A stretch of DNA of 64,000 bases. It comes from a virus. The notes beneath the pieces are model-generated. The model was not told the DNA's origin. It saw nothing but the letters and a program-made list of their open reading frames with translations, and made no database searches. Positions within the stretch are counted from its first letter, which is position 1. Every line of letters begins with the position of its first letter. The position numbers and the translations under genes are program-made. Where the stretch lies: positions 1 to 64,000 of the IMG/VR virus record IMGVR_UViG_3300023180_000050, one strand, 5' to 3'. This document shows positions 1 to 8,845 of this stretch, piece after piece.

Positions 1-1
1 T

Positions 2-313
2 CAGGGAGCACAAGGTGCTAAAGGATCTCAAGGAGCACAAGGAGCACAAGGAGCACAAGGAGCACAAGGAGCCCAAGGAGCACAAGGAGCACAAGGTGCT
101 AAAGGTTCCCAAGGAGCACAAGGAGCTCAAGGATCAGCTGGACCTTCTTCCCTCCCGTGTGAGTATAACTGTGATCCTACACCAGAGGGTAATCCATTCT
201 TTTACTATGGACTCAATGGTGATAATTACCTGGGACAGCCTCACACGTGGTTTCAAGTCCTTTGTTCAACTAACGAGACAAACTATTTAATCCCCGGATA
301 CCTCTGTGGCTAA
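2..313 (+). CDS. Collagen-like fibre protein, C-terminal end (5' truncated)
   Basis: The frame enters from the left edge and ends at TAA 311-313. The first ~50 residues are Gly-X-Y triplets, mostly GAQ with GAK and GSQ interspersed. A non-repetitive tail of ~55 residues follows, with four cysteines (PCEYNC, VLC, YLC) and aromatic residues. Collagen-like repeats are common in phage tail fibres, where they form trimeric stalks, and the Cys-containing end would be the distal tip or trimerisation cap. Lysines occur in the Y position but prolines do not. The gene is followed by an oxygenase and several glycosyltransferases, which suggests, but does not show, that the fibre is modified. The start lies outside the window. 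Confidence 0.75.
   Translation, partial: QGAQGAKGSQGAQGAQGAQGAQGAQGAQGAQGAKGSQGAQGAQGSAGPSSLPCEYNCDPTPEGNPFFYYGLNGDNYLGQPHTWFQVLCSTNETNYLIPGYLCG
5..142 (+). repeat. 9-base direct repeats (unit GGAGCACAA) coding for Gly-Ala-Gln
   Basis: Near-perfect tandem copies of GGAGCACAA, with variants GGTGCTAAA and GGATCTCAA, encode the collagen triplets. Two blocks carry the same GAK-GSQ insertion (near 11-31 and 92-112), which indicates duplication of a longer unit. Such repeats readily change copy number and so fibre length. Confidence 0.85.
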
Positions 314-325
314 CAATCTGATCCT

Positions 326-595
326 ATGATTGATGTAAATAATACTCCAATCCAAAATATGTCCCTTCTGGATCTTGCTATGCAGGTTACTGGGAGAAGG
401 GATATAAAGAGTATTGATCTTATTGAAAATGGCGAAATCGTAGCCACTGAAAGCTTTTATGTGGATGATTTGGATCTATTGCCTAGTGTTCCCTTTTCCC
501 TATCTGATGTAGTAGAAACCTCTGATACTATTTCTTATCCAAGCAAGGATTTTATTGAGAGTGTATACGTTAAAAAGTTTCCTGGTTTGGTATAA
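326..595 (+). CDS. Small protein with a LysM-like look, function unknown
   Basis: An 89-residue protein that starts 12 bases after the fibre gene. The segment SLLDLAMQVTGR, followed by IDLIENGEIVATES, resembles the short LysM-like modules (SLLDIALQ..G, then LA..NG) found in small baseplate or tail proteins of Bacteroidota phages. There is no signal peptide or membrane segment. Its place after the fibre gene fits a fibre-associated or tail protein. The family assignment is weak and could be chance similarity over a short stretch. Confidence 0.5.
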   Translation: MIDVNNTPIQNMSLLDLAMQVTGRRDIKSIDLIENGEIVATESFYVDDLDLLPSVPFSLSDVVETSDTISYPSKDFIESVYVKKFPGLV

Positions 596-600
596 TTCCC

Positions 601-631
601 GAAAACATTTGGGTGTTAGTGTCTATAATGG
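601..631 (+). promoter_or_regulatory. Candidate promoter, GAAAA-N18-TATAATGG
   Basis: GAAAA at 601-605 and TATAATGG at 624-631 have the same 23-base start-to-start distance as the G[AG]AAC-N18-TATAAT sites elsewhere in the window; the fifth base of the first box differs. It precedes the oxygenase and glycosyltransferase operon that begins at 654. Confidence 0.4.
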
Positions 632-642
632 TAAACCATTAT
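625..642. promoter_or_regulatory. 18-base inverted repeat at the -10 box
   Basis: ATAATGGT and ACCATTAT are perfect inverted copies separated by AA, 12 bases before the start of the oxygenase gene. The repeat overlaps the putative -10 box. It could be an operator or a hairpin in the 5' leader. Confidence 0.4.
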
Positions 643-653
643 TGTAGATACTT

Positions 654-1232
654 ATGAAGGTTCAGACTATTATTATCGATGAATTTTACAAGAATCCTAA
701 TGATGTTAGGGCCTTTGCTCTTGCCCAGGATTTCAGTGTGCATGGAAACTACCCTGGACAAAGAACGGCCTCATTCCTTGCGGAAAATGTCAAAAATTCT
801 ATCCAAGAAATTATTAGACCCTATGGTGGTGAAGTAACTTGGTGGGGTGACGATTCTACAGGTTCTTTCCAATATACTCTTGCTTCTGATAGATCCTGGA
901 TTCATAGCGACGACACTACAGACTGGGCTGGAGTTCTTTATCTAACTCCAGATGCTCCACTTTCTGCTGGTACTGGTCTATTTAAACACAAAGAAACCGG
1001 CTTAAGACGATGGAGAAATTCCGAGCATCCGGAGGACGTTGTAAATAGTGCTCCAGTAAATATAGAGTCCCAGGATATGACTAAATGGGAGATGGTTGAT
1101 AGGATTGGTAATGTTTATAATAGATTGGTTATTTATAGAGGGGACCTTTTCCACGTATCACTTGATTACTTTGGACAGAATAAGGAAGACGGTAGGCTTT
1201 TCCAAGTTTTCTTTTTCAACACCGAGAAATAA
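654..1232 (+). CDS. 2OG-Fe(II) oxygenase (DUF6445-type, prolyl-hydroxylase-like)
   Basis: The 192-residue protein has the double-stranded beta-helix signature of 2-oxoglutarate/Fe(II) dioxygenases. His84-x-Asp86 (SWIHSD) and distal His167 (GDLFH) would bind iron, and Arg181 lies where the 2-oxoglutarate carboxylate is usually held. The N-terminal FYKNPNDVRAFAL and the segment WAGVLYLTPDAPLSAGTG are typical of the DUF6445 group seen in phages and marine bacteria. Known relatives hydroxylate proteins or small molecules; the substrate here is unknown. It sits between a collagen-like fibre gene and glycosyltransferases, and its stop abuts the next start (1233), so the genes are probably co-transcribed. 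Hydroxylation of the fibre is an inference. Confidence 0.8.
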   Translation: MKVQTIIIDEFYKNPNDVRAFALAQDFSVHGNYPGQRTASFLAENVKNSIQEIIRPYGGEVTWWGDDSTGSFQYTLASDRSWIHSDDTTDWAGVLYLTPDAPLSAGTGLFKHKETGLRRWRNSEHPEDVVNSAPVNIESQDMTKWEMVDRIGNVYNRLVIYRGDLFHVSLDYFGQNKEDGRLFQVFFFNTEK

Positions 1233-2519
1233 ATGCTCATAGTTAGAAGACCCACTGCATTAATTTTTGGCTGGGATAAGAGTGGTAGTAAATACGAATT
1301 TATTTCTACTACATATTCGGCAAACGAGAATAATATGTATTGGGTTGATCTTATTCCAATAGAGGGTGGTTTAGATTATCAATCTCTTTCAGACCTTGAG
1401 AGGGAGTATAAGGCTGATGTAATTATGGTTTTTGGTAGGGGCGAGAAAAAGATTCATCCCTTTTTTGATTTTAAAACAATTTTTTTACCTGAAATAATAC
1501 CAGATGATGACTTAGCAAATATTGTTGCTAAGGCTTATGTTGAAAATCACGCAACCCCATATAGGCCTCAATTTTCTGTTTTCACCCCAGCTTATATGAC
1601 TGGGGATAGAATTAAAAGAACTTATGAAGGATTAAAAAATCAATCCTTTCAAGATTGGGAGTGGGTTGTTGTTGATGATTCTCCACAGGATCATTACGAA
1701 CTTTGGAATACATTAAATGAATTATCGGATAGTGATTTTAGGGTCAAACCATACAGGATTAACCCAAACACAAAAGGAAGGGTTGGGCTGGCAAAAAATA
1801 GAGCTTGCTCGCTTGCTTCTGGTCTATGGTTGGTAGAACTTGATCATGATGATTACCTACTAGAGCAATGTCTACAAAGACTTTTTGATGCTAGCAAAAA
1901 ATTCCCCGACGCTGGTTTTATTTACAGTGATGTGACTGAAATGAGGGAGGATGGAAAATTCATTATGTTCGATGAAAGGGTCGACTGGGATTTTTATGGC
2001 ACCCCTGGTAATAATTTTAATTTTGGCTATTCCGGTCACAGCTGGGTTGATGTAAAAGGTAAAAAATACCTACGACACCACTACCCTTCAGTTAATCCAA
2101 TTACCATAAGATTCAATATTTCTATGCCTAATCATGTTCGTGCATGGAGAAGTGACGTATATTATAAGATTGGTGGCCACCGAGGATCCTTACCTCTTGC
2201 AGATGACTTTGAGTTAATTATAAGAACATTTTTGGAAACGAGAATTGTCCATATCAAAGAGTTGCTCTATATACAATATAGTAACCAAAGAAGCACCATG
2301 AATTATAATTCTTTCGAGATCAACAGAATTGCCAGGATTATTAAGGAAAAGTACAATAAGGCTATTCACGAAAGAATCGTTGAATTAGGCTTCCATGATT
2401 GGGAATGGGATGAAAAAAATGAAACGAATTATCACCAAGAAGCTTTTATGCAAAATGACTTAAGCGATATGAGATTCTGGGAGGAAGAACAGGTTTTAAA
2501 TTATGAATATGAACAATAA
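1233..2519 (+). CDS. Glycosyltransferase family 2 with extra N-terminal domain
   Basis: Residues ~112-330 form a GT-A domain. It has the strand FSVFTPAYMTGDRIKRTYEG, the nucleotide-sugar segment VVVDDSP (Asp148-Asp149) and the metal-binding ELDHDD (Asp204/Asp206). About 105 residues precede it, a small alpha/beta domain I do not recognise. The enzyme would transfer a sugar from a nucleotide donor to an unknown acceptor in the cytoplasm. No membrane segment is visible, unlike enzymes that build lipid-linked glycans. The start directly follows the oxygenase stop, and the end overlaps the next glycosyltransferase by 17 bases, so translation is probably coupled. Confidence 0.85.
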   Translation: MLIVRRPTALIFGWDKSGSKYEFISTTYSANENNMYWVDLIPIEGGLDYQSLSDLEREYKADVIMVFGRGEKKIHPFFDFKTIFLPEIIPDDDLANIVAKAYVENHATPYRPQFSVFTPAYMTGDRIKRTYEGLKNQSFQDWEWVVVDDSPQDHYELWNTLNELSDSDFRVKPYRINPNTKGRVGLAKNRACSLASGLWLVELDHDDYLLEQCLQRLFDASKKFPDAGFIYSDVTEMREDGKFIMFDERVDWDFYGTPGNNFNFGYSGHSWVDVKGKKYLRHHYPSVNPITIRFNISMPNHVRAWRSDVYYKIGGHRGSLPLADDFELIIRTFLETRIVHIKELLYIQYSNQRSTMNYNSFEINRIARIIKEKYNKAIHERIVELGFHDWEWDEKNETNYHQEAFMQNDLSDMRFWEEEQVLNYEYEQ

Positions 2520-3699
2520 GAGAACCAAAATATGTATGAATGCCATGGTAGCAAACGAATCCAAGGTCATACTAAGAATGCTGGAATCTTGCTATCAATA
2601 CATTGACTATTGGGTCGTACAGGATAATGGGTCTACTGATGGAACACAAGATCTAATTCGCAACTTCTTTGCAGAAAAGGGAATTCCAGGTTATCTTTAC
2701 GAGACTGAATGGCATTATCCTGGCTATAACAGAGATCATGCTTTGCAGGAATGTTTAAAAGCCGATCACGGGTGCGATTGGATTCTAAGGATGGATGCTG
2801 ATGAGCAACTTGTTGTTGATGATGATTTTGATTGGGAGGTATTAAACGATACTTCAATCCAGAGCTTTAATATTACTGCCCAAGACCCAGGTGGGATTTA
2901 TTTTAGGACTTGGTTGTGGAATGCTAAACTTGACTGGTATTTTAGACACGATAAAAGACATGAGATAATCTTTTTGCCAGGTGCTGGTGAAAATGAGGAT
3001 CAGTTCCAGATCGTAAATCTTCCTAGAGGTTTTAGACACATCATTACAAATGATGGACAAACCTGGGATGCTTCGTTTAAGTTCTTAAAGGATGCTTTAG
3101 AACTTGAAGCTGATCAGGTTTGTACTGGAAAAATATTAGAGGATGACTACCATTTATTTTACATTGGTAAAAGTTATTCCGACACCTACGAGGATCATAG
3201 ATTTCCCTTTGGTAAAAATCACGGAGATGAATATGCTCGAAGAACTATATACTACCTAGAGCATTACGCTACTCGAAGGTTCCCTAGCTATGCTGATAGC
3301 TCTGATCCTGGTCATTGGGACGAGATGACTTATTATGCTATAGTACTCATAGCAAAAGCTCATCGATTTATTGGTAATCGGGAAATTGCATACCAAAAAT
3401 TGGATGAGGCAGATTGGTATTGCCCATTTAGAAACGAGCATTTGGTTGTAAAAGCTGAAATGCTTAATGAGGATGAAAGAAACCAAGAGATGTATGATAT
3501 AACATCAAGACTTATGGGGGATGACAGACTTTGTCCTTTCCCCGATTGGCATTTTTTACTTTGGACTGGTTGCTACAAGGATACCGGGGACTATGTTCAG
3601 TTTTTACACAATATTGCTATGGAAAAGCTTGGACTAATAGATAAAAAAACTGAGGAAAATGATGTATCTAACTTTGCATCGTTTCCTGGAGAAATCTAA
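2503..3699 (+). CDS. Glycosyltransferase family 2
   Basis: The N-terminal ~230 residues are a GT-A domain: MNAMVANESKVILRMLESC, the donor-binding DNGSTDGTQ at residues 41-49 and the metal motif MDADEQ at 97-102. This is the arrangement of the WaaE/KdtX-like branch of GT2. The C-terminal ~160 residues are helical and rich in aromatics, perhaps TPR-like (GNREIAYQKLDEADWY). The ATG at 2503 overlaps the end of the upstream GT2 gene by 17 bases. Donor and acceptor are unknown. It is probably part of the same modification cassette as its neighbours. Confidence 0.85.
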   Translation: MNMNNKRTKICMNAMVANESKVILRMLESCYQYIDYWVVQDNGSTDGTQDLIRNFFAEKGIPGYLYETEWHYPGYNRDHALQECLKADHGCDWILRMDADEQLVVDDDFDWEVLNDTSIQSFNITAQDPGGIYFRTWLWNAKLDWYFRHDKRHEIIFLPGAGENEDQFQIVNLPRGFRHIITNDGQTWDASFKFLKDALELEADQVCTGKILEDDYHLFYIGKSYSDTYEDHRFPFGKNHGDEYARRTIYYLEHYATRRFPSYADSSDPGHWDEMTYYAIVLIAKAHRFIGNREIAYQKLDEADWYCPFRNEHLVVKAEMLNEDERNQEMYDITSRLMGDDRLCPFPDWHFLLWTGCYKDTGDYVQFLHNIAMEKLGLIDKKTEENDVSNFASFPGEI

Positions 3700-3709
3700 T
3701 AAAAGAAAA

Positions 3710-3982
3710 ATGGAAAACAATTTAAAAATTACACCTGAAGAGTTAGAAAAAATTAACTCCTTGAGAAGAGAGATAGCTACTAACGTTGAAAACATCGGAC
3801 GGTTCAATATCAAGAAGCACTTTCTGGTGAAGGATCTTGAGTCTGTTGATCTTGAGATTTTTAATCTTTATCAAAAATCTGAAGATCTTGATAAACAGGA
3901 GAAAGATATAATTGACCAGATTGTTGGAAAATACGGCGAAGGACAGCTTAATTTCGAAACGGGAGAGTACACTGTAGAATGA
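3710..3982 (+). CDS. Small coiled-coil protein
   Basis: A 90-residue protein, start chosen at ATG 3710 just after the preceding stop; an upstream in-frame start at 3659 would overlap the glycosyltransferase by 41 bases. The sequence is almost entirely charged helix (heptad-like spacing through residues ~10-75) and ends FETGEYTVE. It overlaps the next gene by 4 bases (ATGA). It may be a small partner of the glycosyltransferases. Function unknown. Confidence 0.6.
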   Translation: MENNLKITPEELEKINSLRREIATNVENIGRFNIKKHFLVKDLESVDLEIFNLYQKSEDLDKQEKDIIDQIVGKYGEGQLNFETGEYTVE

Positions 3983-5040
3983 TGAAAGAAATCGAGGCAC
4001 TCCGAAAAACTAAATATGAATTAATTAGAACTATTAATTCAATCCAAGAAACCCTTGACGAGAAGACTGGGGGTAAGCCTCGTATTCTTTTTGTTGCTCC
4101 CCATTTATCTACTGGTGGAATGCCTCAGTACCTCTATAAAAAGATAGAAGCATTTAATAATGATGCTGAAGTATATTGTATACAGTACAATAATACGTCC
4201 GAGGAGTATGTAGTACAAAGGGATCGAATTAAGGAAAAGATAGGTTCAAAGTTCTATTGCTTGGGAAGTAATAAATGGCAGATTATCGATTTAATCGAAG
4301 AGATTTGCCCTGATGTGATACATTTTGATGATTTTGTTGAATTTTTTATTGACGGTGAAATCATTGAAAAAATCTACGATCCTAAAAGACCTTATTTCAT
4401 TGCTGAAACCTGTCACAGTTCAAACATATCAACAAGGGATAAGGTTTATTGCCCAGATAAGTTAATCATGGTTAATGAATGGATGTGTGATAAGTTTGAG
4501 GACTTAGGAATTCCTTTGGATATTTTAGAATATCCGATAGAAGATCATAAAAGACCAGAGAGGGATAAGTCGTTGATCTCTTTGGGACTTGATCCTACTA
4601 AAAAACATATCATCAATATAGGTCTTTTTACCCCTGGTAAAAACCAAGGGGAATTAATGGAATATGCTAGAGCTCTACTTAATTATCCTGTACAATTCCA
4701 TTTCATAGGAAACACTGCTCCTAATTTCCAACATTATTGGCAACCTCTGTTGGAGAATTTACCAGAGAATTGTAAAATCTGGGGAGAGAGGGATGATACC
4801 GACGATTTTTATAAAGCTGCGGACCTTTTCGTCTTTACTTCAAATTGGGAGCTTAATCCAATCGTTATTAAAGAAACATTATCCTGGAAGCTTCCTATTC
4901 TAATGAGAAGACTTGAACCGTACAAGGATACCTATGACCAAAATCCTCTTGTAAGCTATTTAACACCAAGTGGAGTTTTCGAGGATCGTGATGCTAATAT
5001 TTTAAAAATTAAAGAAATACTTGAGTTAGATGAAAAATAG
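3979..5040 (+). CDS. GT-B glycosyltransferase (GT4-like)
   Basis: After a ~30-residue N-terminal helix, PRILFVAPHLSTGGMPQYLY is the classic start of a GT4/GT1-type Rossmann domain with the glycine-rich acceptor-side loop. The C-terminal domain has HIINIGLFTPGKNQ and the donor-binding end ADLFVFTSNWELNPIVIKE, a version of the E-x7-E motif. At 353 residues it has normal length for the family. It would be a retaining, soluble, metal-independent enzyme. Its ATG overlaps the upstream stop and its end overlaps the next gene by 11 bases, so the cassette is tightly coupled. Specificity cannot be read from sequence. Confidence 0.8.
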   Translation: MMKEIEALRKTKYELIRTINSIQETLDEKTGGKPRILFVAPHLSTGGMPQYLYKKIEAFNNDAEVYCIQYNNTSEEYVVQRDRIKEKIGSKFYCLGSNKWQIIDLIEEICPDVIHFDDFVEFFIDGEIIEKIYDPKRPYFIAETCHSSNISTRDKVYCPDKLIMVNEWMCDKFEDLGIPLDILEYPIEDHKRPERDKSLISLGLDPTKKHIINIGLFTPGKNQGELMEYARALLNYPVQFHFIGNTAPNFQHYWQPLLENLPENCKIWGERDDTDDFYKAADLFVFTSNWELNPIVIKETLSWKLPILMRRLEPYKDTYDQNPLVSYLTPSGVFEDRDANILKIKEILELDEK

Positions 5041-6211
5041 GGGTATCAAGGTTTATGAGAATATGGTTAAGTCTAAGTCGGTTAGGTTTAGACATCCATA
5101 TACTTTTGATTTTTATTTCGATTACGGACCAAAGGCTGATTGTATAGGACCAAGTAATACAAAACCGTGTACCATAAAGTTTAAGGATCTGGACAAGAAC
5201 TCTTATGCCTACACCGGTGAGACTTCTTCCGGATTGTTCACCCAACTTTTTAGAAAATGGTACACCAATTGGAAGTTTGAAGCATATGACGGTGAGGAGT
5301 TGATCCAAGAGGGTACTTTGGGTGATATGATGACTGGCGGGAAGGTTGGAATATCGATCGATAGTAGCTCCTTAGGTGATACCCTCGCATGGATGCCTGT
5401 AATAGAAAAATTTAGGGTAAAATATAACTGTGACCTATATGTGACAAGTTTTTGGAACGAGCTTCTTTCACTATATTATCCTAATATAAGATTCTTCCAA
5501 CCTGGATATCGTGAGCCTAAATCCGTAGCAATATTTGGTGTTGGATGGTATGAAGAGACTGATCGGGATAGACATAAAAGAGATCCTAGATCTATTTCTT
5601 TACAAGAGGTTGCTGGGGATATACTAGGAATAGAGATGGATGGGGATATTCTAAACGAGACTGTTCCTGATTTAATAGCTAATTCCAAACCAACCATAGA
5701 TGGTAAATATGTCTGTATCGCTATGGATTCAACAGCTAATGCCAAACATTGGCACTATCCTGGTGGATGGCAGGAAATCGTCGATTACTTAAACCATATT
5801 GGATATAAAGTGGTTGTAGTCCAAAAGCAACCTTCTGGTCTTGAGAATGTCATAAATAAAACTGGTGACATCGATATCATCCAAAGGGCTATTGACATTT
5901 ACCATGCTGATTTCTTTGTTGGGATTGGAAGCGGATTGAGCTGGTTGGCTTGGTCCTTGCATAAACCCGTGGTAATGATATCTGGATTTTCCGATCCTAA
6001 GTGTGAGTTCCAAACTAAAAACTATAGAGTTATAGAAAGGGATGTTTGTCATGGTTGTTTTAGTGATCCTTCGATCAAGTTTGATAAAGGGGACTGGAAT
6101 TGGTGTCCTAGGCTAAAGGATACAGATCGGATGTTTGAGTGTACCAAATCTATTACACCATCCACGGTGGTAGATCACATACAGAATCTTATTAAGGACA
6201 ACCTTTCCTAA
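5030..6211 (+). CDS. BAHT-type protein O-heptosyltransferase (GT9-like)
   Basis: The 393-residue protein resembles the autotransporter heptosyltransferases TibC/AAH. The GT-B C-terminal half contains KHWHYPGGWQEIVDYL, GIGSGLSWLAWSLHKPVVMI and SGFSDPKCEFQT. A four-cysteine segment follows: Cys340-x2-Cys343, Cys359 in WNWCPR and Cys371 in DRMFEC, matching the iron-finger region of that family. Family members transfer heptose from ADP-heptose to serines in repetitive beta-structured proteins, often as large oligomers. The natural guess here is a repetitive virion protein such as the adjacent fibre. A heptose-7-phosphate kinase gene is found at 31925. It overlaps the preceding glycosyltransferase by 11 bases. 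Confidence 0.75.
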   Translation: MKNRGIKVYENMVKSKSVRFRHPYTFDFYFDYGPKADCIGPSNTKPCTIKFKDLDKNSYAYTGETSSGLFTQLFRKWYTNWKFEAYDGEELIQEGTLGDMMTGGKVGISIDSSSLGDTLAWMPVIEKFRVKYNCDLYVTSFWNELLSLYYPNIRFFQPGYREPKSVAIFGVGWYEETDRDRHKRDPRSISLQEVAGDILGIEMDGDILNETVPDLIANSKPTIDGKYVCIAMDSTANAKHWHYPGGWQEIVDYLNHIGYKVVVVQKQPSGLENVINKTGDIDIIQRAIDIYHADFFVGIGSGLSWLAWSLHKPVVMISGFSDPKCEFQTKNYRVIERDVCHGCFSDPSIKFDKGDWNWCPRLKDTDRMFECTKSITPSTVVDHIQNLIKDNLS

Positions 6212-6227
6212 CCTCTTTTATTCTACA

Positions 6228-6237
6228 GATATATAAA
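6228..6237 (+). promoter_or_regulatory. Late promoter motif GATATATAAA
   Basis: The octamer GATATATA lies 43 bases before the neck gene start, as at many structural operons in this window. It resembles the T4 late -10 element TATAAATA, which needs no -35 box. Confidence 0.65.
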
Positions 6238-6279
6238 AGGAAGCTAGTAGAAGCTTCGCTGAATAATATCTTGTAGATA

Positions 6280-8832
6280 ATGGCTTTTTACCCAGAAAAT
6301 AGATTTCCAAAAAAAGGTTCTCCGGTTTACGACGGTAACGGGGATCAAAGGAACCTTTCGGATCCACGATTCAGATATCAAGATGAATTGGAAAATACCA
6401 CAAAGGTTTTCCATCAAAGTACGGATAACTATTTTGGAACTACTGGTGCTGCAATGGCCAGGGCTGAACAATTAGGTTGTAATGGGTATCACACTGCACT
6501 TGCTGATGATGGAGTTTATTACTATCTTCCATGTTCTGATGCTACTTGGTATGCTGAAAGAATGGAGCAGTTTGAAAGTGCCCTTAATTTTACCTACATT
6601 GGAAATTATAGGGTTCTTACTTGGGATTCCCCGTTTAAATACGTTCAATCGTTTAACGGGTGGCTGATAGAAACAGCTGGAGCGGTTCTTAACGACCCTG
6701 TTAAGCTAGGAGATCCTTCTGCTGCAACACCAAATGATATTGCTATCGATTTTAGATATTCCGTAGATGGGCAGAGCTGGTCTCTATGGGCAAATGTTGG
6801 TACAGCATTAACTGGATTTTCACAAGGGTACACATCTAATAACGATTCAACTATATTTTCTATACCCCTAGATCCAGCTAAACCCTTTTATCCTGAGTTT
6901 AGATTTACCTCTGTAGTTGTTAACCCTGATGGAAGTTTAGCATATGAAAGCCAAGAACCTATAGATCCTTCCGTAGTAATTCTGGACTTTCAGCTCGAAT
7001 TAACATACGCTACTGGTCCTAGTGGTCCTTCTGGTGCTATTGATACCTTGGTGATAAACAGACCAGTTCCTAACTGCTCAAATGAAAAATCAAATAGACC
7101 TGTAGTTTTTGATGACTGTAACTACACTTTTGATCCTTACGCTATCAATAAAGCTGTTAACCTTTATAAGGATTTAAGTTTAGTAGTCAATAAGGTATTT
7201 GGTTTTGAAACCAACTATTATTCTGTGCAGCCACAAGCCAGAGGTAAAGACGTTGTATTGAAAGAGTACACCTTATTCGATGTTGTCGATGAGCAATGTG
7301 TAAAGGTAATGGTACCTTCGAACCAATTCCCAGATAACCGGGTTAATTACGATCCTTTTGGGATTCAATTTGACGAGCCTTTCGAGATACACATAGACAA
7401 AACTTATTTTGAGAGTATTTTTGGTAGGGGATCACAGCCAAGAAAAAGGGACATCATTTATTTCCCTCTAACAAACAGGATATATGAGATCAATTCGACG
7501 TATCTGTTTAGGGACTTCATGTATTCCCCTGTTTACTATAAAATAGAACTGAAGAAATACAGTCAGAAATCGAATACTTATTTCAAGGACCCTGCTTACA
7601 AGGAAGAATTAGACGGGATAGCACTAACTACCGAGAAGCTATTTGGTGCTGAGGTTGAAGCAGAGGAGCAAAAAATCTCTAAACCTAAGCAGTATAACGA
7701 TAGTACACAAAGGAGACAAGAGGATCCAACTAGATCTTACATCTATGAAAAACTTCCTATTGTAGGGTATGACCTGAACAATAACTGGACAATAGTATTC
7801 AACAATTACTATGATATGTCCGATGCATTTGTTACCGACTCTGAGTTTGTATATCAGCCAAATAAATACAGGGAAGCTTTGAGATATAAGAGCAGTCCGT
7901 ATTTAGCGGAAGAGGGTGAACTTTCATATACATGTTGGTTTAGTTTGAAAAACTATGTGAATGAAAACAGCTTAGCTAAAAAACCCTTTTCACCTGCACC
8001 AATAGTTAAGGTGTCTGAGGATGCTAACCAAATAGTTTATAATTCTCACCCGTATAAGCATAACTTATCCCCGTTCAGAAATTTCTCTGACAACCCTGAG
8101 GGATATGTAGCAATAAGTACCGATGCCAATCATTCGGGTGGATTCAAGGTACTTACAACCCCTGATGAATATAGATTCTCGGTTGCTAACCCAAACCTTC
8201 CATATGCAAAAAATACTGCGAATTGGAGGATGCAAAAGGCTCAGGCAAGGAATTTGATCGATGGAACCTATTTTGATATTAACAGCGAGTTAAAGGGATT
8301 AAGGATAGACCTGGTTCATTCTGGTTCAAACGATCCTGCAAACAATAACTATGTTCAGCAGGGTAGTGTTGAGATAATCTTAAACGATCTCACCTACGAT
8401 TCTAGATTACAGTTTGTCCCTGAACAGGGTGAATGGTATGGACTTGTTGTGAATGTGAGTAACAAATACAGACAAATGGGAGTTAACATTTGGAAGATGT
8501 CTTATGATCCAACAAACCCTTCTCAGCAAAGCTCAGATCTCATAAAAGTTCACGAAGATTATAGAACACTAACGAAAGCTTACACTTTTGATGCACCGAG
8601 GGATATGGAGACTAATGTTAATAATCCTTTCTATGGTACTAACAATAACTCCTATAAAATCTATACCTCTCCATTACTTCTTTCCAATGTTAGATTATTT
8701 AAGAACATGATAGATATTGATAAGCAATCTATTGTTTTAAACCAGAATACTGTTAGGGACGAACAACTTGCTTATATTATAGATAACGCTAAACCTCAAT
8801 TAATATTGCCTAAATTCGCAAGAAATAGGTAG
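6280..8832 (+). CDS. Neck protein with gp14-like domain, enlarged
   Basis: An 850-residue structural protein. Residues ~275-445 resemble the T4 neck protein gp14, including FGRGSQPRKRDIIYFPLTNR followed by IYEINSTYLFRDFMYSPVYY. T4 gp14 has the equivalent PKEGDLIYFPMDNSLFEI stretch and is only ~256 residues. The N-terminal 270 residues and the C-terminal part (~540-810, with ELSYTCWFSLKNY and beta-rich sequence, perhaps concanavalin/LamG-like) are additions. gp14 sits at the head-tail junction. Position just before the terminase genes matches T4 order (14-15-16-17). The extra domains may be neck decorations or whiskers; that part is inference. Confidence 0.65.
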   Translation: MAFYPENRFPKKGSPVYDGNGDQRNLSDPRFRYQDELENTTKVFHQSTDNYFGTTGAAMARAEQLGCNGYHTALADDGVYYYLPCSDATWYAERMEQFESALNFTYIGNYRVLTWDSPFKYVQSFNGWLIETAGAVLNDPVKLGDPSAATPNDIAIDFRYSVDGQSWSLWANVGTALTGFSQGYTSNNDSTIFSIPLDPAKPFYPEFRFTSVVVNPDGSLAYESQEPIDPSVVILDFQLELTYATGPSGPSGAIDTLVINRPVPNCSNEKSNRPVVFDDCNYTFDPYAINKAVNLYKDLSLVVNKVFGFETNYYSVQPQARGKDVVLKEYTLFDVVDEQCVKVMVPSNQFPDNRVNYDPFGIQFDEPFEIHIDKTYFESIFGRGSQPRKRDIIYFPLTNRIYEINSTYLFRDFMYSPVYYKIELKKYSQKSNTYFKDPAYKEELDGIALTTEKLFGAEVEAEEQKISKPKQYNDSTQRRQEDPTRSYIYEKLPIVGYDLNNNWTIVFNNYYDMSDAFVTDSEFVYQPNKYREALRYKSSPYLAEEGELSYTCWFSLKNYVNENSLAKKPFSPAPIVKVSEDANQIVYNSHPYKHNLSPFRNFSDNPEGYVAISTDANHSGGFKVLTTPDEYRFSVANPNLPYAKNTANWRMQKAQARNLIDGTYFDINSELKGLRIDLVHSGSNDPANNNYVQQGSVEIILNDLTYDSRLQFVPEQGEWYGLVVNVSNKYRQMGVNIWKMSYDPTNPSQQSSDLIKVHEDYRTLTKAYTFDAPRDMETNVNNPFYGTNNNSYKIYTSPLLLSNVRLFKNMIDIDKQSIVLNQNTVRDEQLAYIIDNAKPQLILPKFARNR

Positions 8833-8845
8833 ATAAAAATCATTT

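Noticed and set aside
15-290. Open frame rich in Lys-Glu-His over the fibre repeats
   Set aside because: It is the +1 shadow of the 9-base collagen repeats. The Gly-X-Y frame is open through the left edge and matches fibre proteins.
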